A program made the translations under genes and the position numbers. DNA of 64,000 nucleotides from Bombyx mori (taxonomy: Eukaryota > Arthropoda > Insecta > Lepidoptera > Bombycidae): NCBI RefSeq assembly GCF_030269925.1, contig NC_085116.1, positions 15,128,001 to 15,192,000 of the forward strand. The letters are read 5' to 3'. The notes beneath the pieces were generated by a model. It did not search any database. It was given only the letters and a program-made list of their open reading frames with translations, and was not told where the DNA came from. Positions 55,550-64,000 of the stretch are shown piece after piece. Within the stretch, counting starts at the first letter, position 1; each line of letters begins with the position of its first letter.

Positions 55550-56283
55550 GACATCAACCCAGCGAAAAGTACTGCGGTGCTATTTCAGAGGGGAAGCTCC
55601 ACACGGATTTCCTCCCGGATTAAGAGGAGGAATCCTCTCCACCGCGAGTGTGGTGTTCGCTCACGCGGCCCGCACACACATAAACACCCTCCAATCCCTA
55701 CAATCCTACTTTTGCAGGTTAGCTGTCAGGGTTCCGTGGTTTGTGAGAAACGTTGACCTACTCGACAACCTGGGCCTCGAATCAATTAGGAAATACATGA
55801 AGTCAGCGTCGAAACGGTACTTAGATAAGGCTATGCGTAATGATAATCGCCTTATCGTTGCCGCCGCTGACTACTCCCCAAATCAGGCAGGAGCCACTCA
55901 CCGTCGACGCCCTAGACACGTCCTTACGTATCCATCAGATCCAATAATCTTTGCATTAGACGCCTTCAGCTCTAATACTTGGAGCAGGCTTAGGGACCCC
56001 GGTAACCGTACTCGTCGAACTCGACAAAGAGGTCGACGTGTAATCTTACCCATGCATCAGCCCGCTGAGTTTCTCGCCGGATCTTCTCAGCGGGTCGCAA
56101 TTCCGATCCGGTAATAGATTCATTCGCGAAGCAATTGCTCTTGAGTTGTTAGGTCTCCTTCGGAGGCGGTCGGGCAGTTGTTAGCAAATCCCACCCCTCC
56201 TGGCTGAGCCTTTGCTCGCCCACCTGTCCTGATGAAACTGGAAAGGCCTTTGGACCACCAGTAATCTTTCAATCATAAAAAAA
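55550..56283 (+). mobile_element. jockey LINE, 5'-truncated and internally deleted
   Basis: RT fragments: DINPAKSTAVLFQRGSSTRI, then an abrupt join about 75-80 codons downstream to VVFAHAARTHINTLQSLQ, PWFVRNVDLLDNLGLESIRK and RRRPRHVLTYPSDPIIF. The 3' UTR ends in an A tract (56276-56283). Flanks AGAATGACATCTATA (55535) and AGAATGATATCTACA (56284) form a target-site duplication with two differences. Same family as 8376-9460. Confidence 0.85.
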
Positions 56284-56521
56284 AGAATGATATCTACAAG
56301 GGTAAACTGATGACCGTTTGAAGATTGCGGGAGTCTGGTACACAGGATCGGTCGTAATGGCGAATCTTGGGGAGACCTATTCCAGGAGTGGACGTCTCTG
56401 GTCTGACAAATACATAGATACGAGTGTAGTAGAAACATTGTTGAGAGCTACTAGTTCTAACGCTAGTAGCATCCAAAGCATAGGTAAACATACTTATCGA
56501 AGAGTTCGAATTAACACTTAG

Positions 56522-56728
56522 TGCTGCTTATTTCTGTCGTGAAGCAGTAATGCGTTTCGGTTTGAAGGATAAGGCAGTCGTTGTAACTATACCGAGACCT
56601 TAGAACTTATATGTCAAGGTGGGTGGCGCATTTACGTTGTAGATGTCTATGGGCTCCAGTAATCACTTAACACCAGGTTGTCTGTGTGTCTGTCTGTGAG
56701 CTCGTCTACCCATATAAGGAATAAAAAA
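56522..56728 (+). repeat. SINE 3' unit with small insertion
   Basis: It starts at GCTTATTTCTGTCGTGAAGC and ends AAGGAATAAAAAAAATCC. TGTCTGTGTGTCTGTCTG is inserted in the CCAGGTGGGCTGTG motif, by slippage. Confidence 0.8.
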
Positions 56729-56734
56729 AATCCA

Positions 56735-56910
56735 GAGCATAAGCCCGTTGAGTTTCTCGCCGGAACGTTTTAACGTTTTTCAATTCTCTATAGATAGTAG
56801 ATATATTGTCGAAGAACTTCTCTTTGTGATGTTGGGCAGTTGTTACCAAGCCTCCCAAGGCTGAGTCTTCAAGCATATCCACCATGAAGTTGAAGGTAAA
56901 ACGACTACCA
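56735..56910 (+). repeat. jockey LINE 3' UTR pieces
   Basis: CCCGTTGAGTTTCTCGCCGG (56745) and later GGCAGTTGTTACCAAGCC, from the same UTR but with the middle replaced. Confidence 0.5.
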
Positions 56911-57018
56911 GAAAACTATCCATCCAAACACAATATACCAAGTAACTTCAATTTACTTTAAAAAAAGTATCTTTAAGTAAAAAAAAATGTGTGCGTGTAC
57001 TAGTGTACACACGTAAGA

Positions 57019-57297
57019 AGTGAAACTTATTTATGGCCTTATTTTTCGAAAAATGATCTACATGCAACTTTCTAGAAATTGGTTAAATAAAGTTAAATTA
57101 GATAAAGTTTAAACAAAAGGATTTTATTATCATAGACATGAATACAAAAAAGTTAAATTAGATAAAGTTTAAACAAAAGGATTTTATTATCATAGACATG
57201 AATACAAAACAGATGGCGCGTAACGGAAAAATGTGACGCGTAACCGAAAAACGTGACGGTAAATTTTTTTCCAACGCCGATAAGGAAGTTTCACTTC
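57019..57297. mobile_element. MITE-like element with TIRs, containing a tandem duplication
   Basis: Left AGAAGTGAAACTTA and right GGAAGTTTCACTTC are inverted. Between them lie a 60-base exact tandem duplication (57089-57209) and a shorter direct repeat of GCGTAAC-GAAAAA-GTGAC near 57217-57257. No coding. Confidence 0.55.
57089..57209. repeat. exact 60-bp tandem duplication
   Basis: 57089-57149 is repeated without a mismatch at 57149-57209 (AGTTAAATTAGATAAAGTTT ... CATAGACATGAATACAAAA). Confidence 0.95.
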
Positions 57298-57708
57298 AAA
57301 AACATACATTCAGTATCAAAACAAATAATGAACTTCTGTTTCTGGTTTTTATTGCATTGGAATTCGCTGTGAGACATGTTCATGATGTCAAATATCTAAC
57401 ATCATCTAACAGGAAGATAGTTCGCAACCAATTTGAAAGTTCCACCCGAAAATACGAGAATGTTAGGGAAAAAATCTATTTAAAAATAAGCCGGATAATT
57501 TGACGATACCTCTTTGTATAACTTTTTAATGCTATATTAAGACTTACACATTTCTTAAGCTTCAAGTATTCCAAGATAAAAATAATAATAATAAGAAATG
57601 AGTGGCGGCGTGTTGTGAAGCTTGCCACCAACACCTGAAGCTATGACAACGACCATTCTGTTAAGAGTGACAAAGAAGAAAGAATAAGATTTACGAAGAT
57701 TACGAAGA
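57298..57708. other. unassigned DNA
   Basis: Nothing recognised. Confidence 0.4.
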
Positions 57709-57963
57709 ACTGGTGGTAGGACCTCTTGTGAGTTCTCGCGGGTAGGTACCACCACCCTGCCTATTTCTGCCGTGAAGCAGTAATGCGTTTCGGTTTGAAG
57801 GGTGGGGCAGCCGTTGTAACTATAATGAGATCTTAGAACTTATATCTCAAGGTGGGTGGCGCATTTACGTTGTAGATGTCCATGGGCTCCAGTAACCACT
57901 TTACACCAGGTGGGCTGTGAGCTCGTCCACCGACCTAAGCAATAAAAAAAAAAAAAAAAAAAG
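57709..57963 (+). repeat. SINE 3' unit, sharp 5' boundary, long A tail
   Basis: AACTGGTGGTAGGACCTCTT through AAGCAATAAAA and about 20 A's. Confidence 0.9.
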
Positions 57964-58117
57964 AATACAGAGTAATCTAATCCGTATTTCTATTTTAATA
58001 TAAGTACTTTTTGTTCGTGCTTTATCCGTTCGAAGCGTAAAGTTTAAACTAGATACAGTTGTCGGCACTTTAATAAATATTTCGGTATACATCGATAGAC
58101 CACGCTCAGAATGTCAT

Positions 58118-58393
58118 TGTGTCGTGTCATCGTCTTCGTCGAACCCGTCGCTTGCGACGAAGGGCTCAACGAGCGAATTAACCCATAGACACAGCCCACT
58201 GAGTTTCTCGCCGGATCTTCTCAGTGGATCGCGTTTCCGATCCGGTGGTAGATTCTGCGAAGCACTGCTCTTGCTAGGGTCAGTGTTAGCAACTCCCGGT
58301 TTGAGCCCCATGAGCTCACCTACAAACATTACAGTGAAGCTGAAATAGCCTCTCAAGGCTATCAGCATAGGTAGGAATAAAATAAAAAAAAGA
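58118..58393 (+). mobile_element. jockey LINE 3' fragment
   Basis: GTCGCTTGCGACGAAGGGCT, CTGAGTTTCTCGCCGGATCT, GTAGATTCTGCGAAGCACTG, GAGCCCCATGAGCTCACC and a poly(A)-like end AGGAATAAAATAAAAAAAAG. Same subfamily as 43386-43655, opposite orientation. Confidence 0.8.
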
Positions 58394-58808
58394 ATGTGTC
58401 AAAATTAGTCCAGTTCATACATTCGTCAAATTACAGTGTCTTATTCTTAGTCTCTAAGTGTTTATCAATCAACAAAACCGTTCATCATAATCATTTTCAG
58501 GCTAACACCTTGATTTTCCGTAAGGAGACGTTATTACACGCGATGAACACGGCTCATAAATAAGGATTTCCAAAAACAGCAGGGTGGGCAATATGCTTGC
58601 TATATATTATATAAGTATGTATGGCCGATGTTAAGGGTCTGAGATATTAATGTCATTCGTTTATCTGAATGTTGCCTATTAATTGGGCTTTGGCTAAATT
58701 GATCACGTATTACATATGAAAATAAACGGAGTTTTTTTTTTTTTTTGTCAATGAATAAATGGGAACAAATCACGTATAATCATCCGGCCTTAAATACATA
58801 TACGTACT
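58394..58808. other. unassigned DNA
   Basis: There is a T run at about 58733-58746. Nothing else recognised. Confidence 0.4.
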
Positions 58809-59120
58809 TCATAATTCTCCTGCCCTTCTCCTAGTCACCTGGGGTCGGCGCAACATGTCCTTCCATACTATTCTACCATATACCATTTCTTCGCTCACTC
58901 CCCTCTTACGCATATCGTCTTTCACGCAATCCATCCATTCCTTCTTAGGTTTATCTGTTCCTTTATATCCTTTCACATTCATAGTTAACGATCTCTTACC
59001 AATCTCATTTTCATTTCGTCTCATCACATGTCCATACCATCCCAAACGCGCACTTTTCAACTTCTCTGTCACAGGTGCCACTTTCAGACTTCCTTTAACA
59101 TATTCATTTCGCATTGACAT
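58809..59120 (-). pseudogene. RTE-like LINE reverse-transcriptase C-terminus, 103 codons
   Basis: Motifs in order: SLKVAPVTEKLKSARLGWYG, HVMRRNENEIGKRSLTM, KPKKEWMDCVKDDMRKRGVS. This is the post-polymerase tail of RTE-type LINE proteins. The final residues (RRPQVTRRRAGEL) depart from the family's usual ADP-type end, so the terminus is probably frameshifted. The best preserved of the four RTE-like tails here. Confidence 0.75.
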
Positions 59121-59149
59121 ACCTACGTACGTTTAAATATATAAATTTA

Positions 59150-59471
59150 CTAGCGGCCCGCTCTGGCTACGCTCGGGTCTTTAACAAAAAATTCAACGAT
59201 AAGTCGTAGTACATTATTTTATTCTATCATCAATAGTTTTCGCAGGGCATGCGATGTAAAGAATATTTTAGGTAATTTCTTTACACCTTGGGTTACATTA
59301 TTGGAGTTTTAGTAAGGATCCTTAATAATTTTTTTTTAAAAAAGATTATTGCCTATGTCACTCGGGAATAGTGTAGCTTCCAAACAGTGAAAGAATTTTT
59401 CAAATCGGTTCAGTAGTTTTGGAGCCTATTCAATACAAACAAATCTTTCCTCTTTATAATATTAGTATAGA
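59150..59471 (-). mobile_element. non-autonomous Helitron, 322 bp, complete termini
   Basis: Minus strand: start TCTATACTAATATTATAAAG at 59471 (plus-strand T at 59472), end AGCGGGCCGCTAG (hairpin plus CTAG, 59153-59150; plus-strand A at 59149). Body includes ACTGAACCGATTTGAAAAAT. No coding. Confidence 0.85.
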
Positions 59472-59479
59472 TAGATAAC

Positions 59480-59582
59480 AAATCTGTTCATAATACGAAT
59501 GTTTTCCCGATATGGAAATCGAACTCACGACCCTCTGTACAACAGTCAGAGCCGCTAACCACTACACCAGCGAGTCAGTCGA
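59480..59582 (-). repeat. tRNA-like SINE head, cut off by the Helitron
   Basis: On the minus strand GCTGGTGTAGTGGTTAGCGG (A-box) and GAGTTCGATTTCC (B-box), then GGGAAAACATTCG. The body stops at the Helitron boundary, and I do not recognise the rest of it on the other side of the Helitron. Not a plausible tRNA gene: no acceptor-stem pairing. Confidence 0.55.
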
Positions 59583-59661
59583 GTTAACTTCTGCATGAAT
59601 ATTATTGAGGTTGTGTTCTCATCATTCGAACATTTAAAACATTAGTTTCAATATAATAATA

Positions 59662-60404
59662 CCTAGTCAGGTCATAAATTCTGTCACATGTTTAATGTAA
59701 AATAATTGAAACAAGTTTATTCATTATGTAACCATTCATATACCAAAATGAACTTAACAAAACATAGATTCTTATGACACTAAAGTTTATTCAAAATGAC
59801 CTCCGTGATTTTGAATACAGGCCTTCAATCTGCGCGGCCAGTCGTCTATCGCAGCACGAACGAGGTCCATGTCAATATCGGCGTCTGCCTTAATCAAGGA
59901 TGTCTTGAGTGACTCCACATTGGGATGAGGCTTTGAGCACGCCTTTTCCTCCAAGTGTTGCCATATCTTGTAATCTAACGGATTCAAATCTGGACTGGAG
60001 GAGGGCCAGTCTTCGTGCCGTATGAAGTCGATTTCACGCGCCGCCAGCCAGTCTTGTGTGCTCTTCGCTCTATGAGCTGGCGCCGAATCTTGTTGGAATA
60101 CCCAGTGCCTGTTATTGAACATGGTATGAGAAACAGGTTCCACAAGGTTCGTCAGGACTGTATTTTGATACACAACTGCATTCGTTTTTACACCTTTCTC
60201 ACAAAAATGTACCTCTGTTAAGCCCCAATAAGAAACTCCCAACTATACCATGAGCGAGGATGGAAAATGACCTCGTTGGACACGCGGAATACGGTTGCTC
60301 GCTTCTTCACTACTGTGTGCGTACACCTTATCATTTTGTTTGTTGTAGCTCTCTTCTACGGTAAAAAATTTTTCATCCGAAAAAAGAATTTCCCGATATT
60401 TTTT
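59662..60404 (-). pseudogene. maT (DD37D) mariner transposase, C-terminal half with 3' TIR
   Basis: Minus-strand frame from 60404 to the stop at 59787: ILFSDEKFFTVEE (first catalytic Asp), VFQQDSAPAH (second) and SPDLNPLDYKIW (third). I count 37 residues between the second and third Asp, the spacing of the maT group of the Tc1/mariner superfamily. An in-frame TAG at 60243-60245, probably from TGG, kills it. The TIR CTAGTCAGGTCATAA begins about 59663, next to a TA (59660-59661). The frame breaks in an A tract at a 370-base repeat (60405-60774). The N-terminal half is at 61046 on the other strand. Confidence 0.85.
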
Positions 60405-60774
60405 GGAGTTTACTCCTTTAGAATCGATTTACATATATAGGCCCGGGGTATGAAAATTATGGGGACCAAAATCGTACTAGCATGTCACACGAAATGCGTT
60501 ATGCGCCTGATTGCGCATGTCACACGAAATGCGTTATCGCAGGTGACGCCGGGCTGCTGCGCCGGCAGTCCGCCACAAAGCCTCGTACTGATCGCGCGTT
60601 TCTCTCATTATTGTATTTTCATATATTTGTTAGTCGTTTGTTTTGTGTCTCGTTAATTTGTTAATAATCTGTAGTGTATCGTGTTGTCGTAATATAGAAC
60701 TATTTCTCGTATTGTTTCGTTTAATTTTTTATATCCAGTAAACTCCAGTCGTGCGTCGGAGCGGACACACACAC
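60405..60774 (-). repeat. about 360-bp repeat S, copy 1, in the mariner
   Basis: It pairs with 61476-61832 in reverse complement: GGAGTTTACTCCTTTAGAAT, GGCCCGGGGTATGAAAATTA, TAATCTGTAGTGTATCGTGT, AGTCGTGCGTCGGAGCGGAC. Short inverted ends GGAGTTTACT/AGTAAACTCC lie at 60405 and 60737. This copy has an extra internal direct repeat (GCATGTCACACGAAATGCGT twice). Class unknown. Confidence 0.85.
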
Positions 60775-60904
60775 TTTTTATTTTCAGGTATTTCAACTTT
60801 AAATTAGTCTACTGTAAAGTTAATGCATTGTCGCTTAGTCACGTTTGCCTTTCAAGCGTCGATTTGATAAGAAGAAAATCGTAGAACTATATCGGTGGCA
60901 AGTA

Positions 60905-61475
60905 ACTAGTCAGGTCATAAGTATTGTCACACAGTAAAAACTTTTCTTTTAGAATGCTGGCCACAAAAAAGTTTATTGAATTCGAATTTTGAATCGTTCA
61001 TGAAAATAAAAATGTATACTTTTAGAATTTTACTCATTTTTAAATATGGAGTGGACGCTTAAAGAAAACCGTGTTGCAGTTATTGCGTTGCATCGTTGCG
61101 GTTACGCGCCAATTAAAATTTTTAACGTACTGATAAATTTGAATATAACCAAAAGATTCGTTTATCGTACCATCAAACGATACAATGAAGACTCTAGTGT
61201 AGATGACAGATCAAGAAGTGGTCGCCCTCGGTCTGTTAGGACTCCAGCAGTGATAAAAGCTGTGAAGGCGCGATTTCAAAGAAATCCCAAACGTAAGCAG
61301 AATCTATTGGCCCTTCAGATGGGGTTAAGCAAAACCACGGTGAAAAGGGTGTTAAATGAAGACTTAGGGCTTCGGGCATATCGAAGAAAAACAGGACATC
61401 GTTTGAATGCTCGTCTAATGAACCTGAGACTGAAGAGATGCCGCGCTTTGTTGAAGCGATACGCGGGAAAAAAAA
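60905..61475 (+). pseudogene. maT mariner transposase, N-terminal half with 5' TIR
   Basis: TIR ACTAGTCAGGTCATAAGTAT at 60905 next to a TA (60903-60904). ATG at 61046. The frame runs about 142 codons: EWTLKENRVAVIALHRCGYA (first helix-turn-helix), RSRSGRPRSVRT (the GRPR linker that binds DNA), LQMGLSKTTVKRVLNEDLGL (second HTH), ending ALLKRYAGKK in the A tract 61468-61475. It then runs into repeat S. The next residues expected (KYREILFSDEKFF) are encoded at 60404 on the minus strand. No nonsense mutation in this half. Confidence 0.85.
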
Positions 61476-61832
61476 GTGTGTGTGTCCGCTCCGACGTACG
61501 ACTGGAGTTTACTGGATATAAAAAATTAAACGAAACAATACGAGAAATAGTTCTATATTACGACAACACGATACACTACAGATTATTAACAAATTAACGA
61601 GACACAAAACAAACGACTAACAAATATATGAAAATACAATAATGAGAGAAACGCGCGATCAGTACGAGGCTTTGTGGCGGACTGCCGGCGCAGCAGCCCG
61701 GCGCGCATTTCGTGTGACATGCGCAATCAGGCGCATAACGCATTTCGTGTGACATGCTAGTACGATTTTGGTCCCCATAATTTTCATACCCCGGGCCTAT
61801 ATATGTAAATCGATTCTAAAGGAGTAAACTCC
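61476..61832 (+). repeat. about 360-bp repeat S, copy 2, in the mariner
   Basis: Reverse complement of 60405-60774 with a few substitutions and a 13-base deletion near 61700 that removes GTCACCTGCGATAAC-type sequence. It starts GTGTGTGTCCGCTCCGACGT and ends AAAGGAGTAAACTCC. Non-coding; the 40 codons that appear to extend the transposase here are read-through. Confidence 0.85.
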
Positions 61833-62687
61833 AAAAATCTATTTTAACGAATCTAGCTGTAGGATTGAAATGATTTTAATAGACCTAGAAATATATTTTT
61901 TTTGCGCATCGAATATGGTTATTGCCTATCATTTATGTACAAAGCAGTTATTGTCGCTTAGTCACGTTTGCCTTTCAAGCGTCGATATGTTCTATCTATC
62001 ATCTATTATAAATAAAAGTTTTTAGCTTTTTTAGGGTTTTTTACAGCTCTGGTTGGGCGGAGCAGCTTACGGCCTTATAATGTGGGCATTGTGTATCAAC
62101 TGCCTTTGCCTTTCAAGCGTCGAAATGTATATTTTCTCATACTTTCTCTAGCGAGAAATCTACAAGAAACCTAGACACTTATTTACAAATGAACAGTACC
62201 GCCGAGAGATCTCTGCGAATTTGCATCGCTGCAATACCAAGAGTTTTTTACTCTTTGTGCTCAAACTTACTTTCAAAGGCAATCAGAGATGAGCTGGTGC
62301 AAAAATATTTTCTTTGTATTTTTATTTTTAATCTACTGTATTAAAATTATTCTAAGACAAAACTTTGCAGTATTTTCATCGGTTTTCACTAGTAGTAGAC
62401 ATAATTAAAACCATTATTACTGAAGGATGTGTCCACGAGAACTGTAAAGTATTGGATATGTCAATAATATCAATCTATTGTATTCGACGATACGAATACT
62501 TTGTAATTTTATAATTTTCTAATAGTATTATATCGATTTTGTTTAATCAAGTCTAATTAAATCGACTTTTAATGTTTTAACAAGCCAGCCAGCTAATAGT
62601 ATATAGTATATAGTAATACTAGTAGGTCAATTCGTTTGCGAATATATTAAACCAATAAATAAAATAGTTATTATTTCGAAATCAGCT
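61833..62687. other. unassigned DNA with a short repeated motif
   Basis: TTGTCGCTTAGTCACGTTTG plus CCTTTCAAGCGTCGAT at about 61951-61987 repeats 60829-60865 in direct orientation; part (CCTTTCAAGCGTCGA) appears again at about 62108. No gene. Confidence 0.5.
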
Positions 62688-62952
62688 GAAGTCGTCGTGG
62701 CCTAGCAGATAAGACGTCCGGTGCATTCGTGTTGAGCGATGCACCGGTGTTCTAATCCCGCAGACGGGTACCAATTTTTCTAATGAAATACGTACTCAAC
62801 AAATGTTCCGATTGACTTCCACGGTGAAGGAATAACATCGTGTAATAAAAATCAAACCCGCAAAAATTATAATTTGCGTAATTACCACCAGTAACCACTT
62901 AACACCAGTTGGGCTGTGAGCTCGTCCACACATCTAGGCAATAAATAAAAAA
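62688..62952 (+). repeat. SINE with the middle of the 3' unit deleted
   Basis: Head GGCCTAGCAGATAAGACG, B-box mutated to GGTGTTCTAATCCC, linker complete to TTTGCGTAATTA, then a jump to CCAGTAACCACTTAACACC and the normal end AGGCAATAAATAAAAAAA. Confidence 0.85.
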
Positions 62953-63547
62953 ATATATATTTTACTATTCAAACTCGTCGATGAAGACGATTTCATTTTC
63001 AAATTACAAAAGTTTTAAAACCAACAACAAGAGTCAGAATGAGCCTTTATATGGGTTTTAATGTTACCATATTAAAAAATCTAAATCCACAAAGCTATTC
63101 CTCGTGTTCCTAGAACCGCCAACAGGTGTGGCCAGCTTAAGCTTCTATTTGTTGACGTAACAACACACTTTGATGTGGCAACACAACGTACTTTTACAAA
63201 CGTTAACGTCTTAGTATACACGCTATATTATTTCCTGTCTCTTTTCTTAGAACTTTTTGATTTGAGTGTGGTCAGTTTTAAGTGATTTCCGTTTACGGAA
63301 CATTCAACTGACATGCTTATAGTTTCAATAAGTTTAATCGTGTTATTTTTTATGTGCTTTTCCAATTTACGGTAGGCAAGAAAATCTTAATTCGTCCCGC
63401 GAGGAAGAACTCTAAAATTTTTCTTTAATGCCATAGTGTATATTAAACTTCGATCAACAATTGTAACAAAATCGGTAATTTTGTTTAAAATTTAATATTA
63501 TTTATTAGTTTAAAGCTTAAAATATAACGTATACTTCATGTACTTAC
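62953..63547. other. unassigned DNA, possibly intronic
   Basis: No coding is recognised on either strand. If the exon at 63548-63622 is real, this is the start of its first intron. Confidence 0.35.
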
Positions 63548-63622
63548 CGAAAGTAAGATACTCCGGCCGTTAAATTGCTTTTTCGGGCATTTTTTGCAAC
63601 TTTTGAATACACACTGCGGCAT
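63548..63622 (-). CDS. candidate first coding exon of a THAP-like zinc-finger gene
   Basis: Minus strand: ATG at 63622-63620, then 25 codons, MPQCVFKSCKKCPKKQFNGR and SILLS, ending exactly at a consensus donor, TCG|GTAAGTAC (intron starts at 63547). A protein start of the form M-P-x-C-x4-C followed by basic residues is typical of THAP domains, whose pattern C-x(2,4)-C-x(35,53)-C-x2-H would continue in later exons. Those exons are not visible downstream within this window. A chance ATG-plus-donor is possible. The distal Cys/His pair and the AVPTIF box cannot be checked. Confidence 0.35.
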
Positions 63623-64000
63623 TGTGAGACGGGTTGACATTGGCTGTGTCTGAAGTGAACTAAACAAAATAAAATTTCAAGTGCGCTGTTATTTAACGAG
63701 ACGGATTTTTGCGCCGACCCGAAATCTAGTTACTATTGTTGATCGAAGATATTAAAGAAGTAATCTAATTAAATTAATGAAATTTACCGGAATAATGATT
63801 CAATATACATCGGGTCCTATTAAAATTTATGGCTGAACATTAATTTGTGTATAAGGGCATACGGCTCGGTTTAATGTGTTATTCGAATAAGAAACAATTA
63901 AAAGACAAGGGCGGAATGTGTGCACTGCGATTACAACTGACAAGCAGTACGCACTGGGTCGGAATAACTCGACGAATTTTTTGACGAAATCTCTCGAACG
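63623..64000. other. unassigned DNA upstream of the candidate exon
   Basis: No clear promoter motif. The only notable change is a modestly GC-richer stretch at 63640-63725. Confidence 0.35.

Noticed and set aside
59511..59582. second tRNA gene candidate on the minus strand
   Set aside because: It has A- and B-box-like motifs but no acceptor-stem complementarity and runs on into transposon sequence.
61476..61597. C-terminal extension of the mariner transposase beyond the AGKK region
   Set aside because: These codons lie in repeat S; the true continuation is recognisable at 60404 on the other strand.
1..64000. CRISPR array, bacterial operon or prophage
   Set aside because: All repeats are eukaryotic transposable elements, and gene density, AT content and element types are insect nuclear.

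Overview
The window looks like silkworm (Bombyx mori or its sister B. mandarina) nuclear DNA. It is AT-rich, has very few genes, and is packed with lepidopteran transposable elements: a tRNA-headed SINE of the Bm1 type, jockey-clade and CR1-like LINE 3' ends, RTE-like LINE C-termini, short non-autonomous Helitrons, a DD37D maT mariner and several MITE-like elements. Species and family names come from memory of these families; no database was searched.

Only two genes are convincing. They are intronless SLC26/SulP anion-transporter paralogs arranged head to head, one on the minus strand (13151-14920) and one on the plus strand (19135-20892). The proteins are about four-fifths identical by eye, and they share a promoter layout: TGATAA near -50, an arthropod TCAGT initiator at +1 and the ATG 41 bases further on. 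This points to DNA-level inverted duplication of an already intronless gene together with its promoter. A 75-base candidate first exon of a zinc-finger (possibly THAP) gene lies on the minus strand at 63548-63622.

Layout. 1-12.9 kb: unassigned DNA, then a Helitron (2786-3613), SINE 3' units inside a three-copy local repeat, a SINE with a 92-base T run, and a jockey LINE inserted with a clear target-site duplication into a second Helitron (8244-10040). 12.8-20.9 kb: the transporter pair, separated by about 4.2 kb that holds a SINE, a jockey fragment and an RTE fragment. 21-30 kb: sparse repeats. 30-46 kb: a CR1-like LINE with a 171-codon RT tail, Helitrons at 33544, 37729, 40364 and 45784, and many SINE units. 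46-59 kb: the best full SINE (46469-46911), a palindromic element (48601-49415), a solo LTR (50996-51370), and further LINEs and MITEs. 59-62 kb: a broken maT mariner whose two halves face opposite ways, each joined to a copy of the same roughly 360-base repeat. One inversion between those repeats would explain the whole arrangement. 62-64 kb: one SINE, unassigned DNA and the candidate exon.

I see no gene cluster or defence-type system. The most informative structures are the duplicated transporter pair with its conserved core promoters, the mariner inversion, and a SINE 3' unit that recurs with a fixed 5' boundary.
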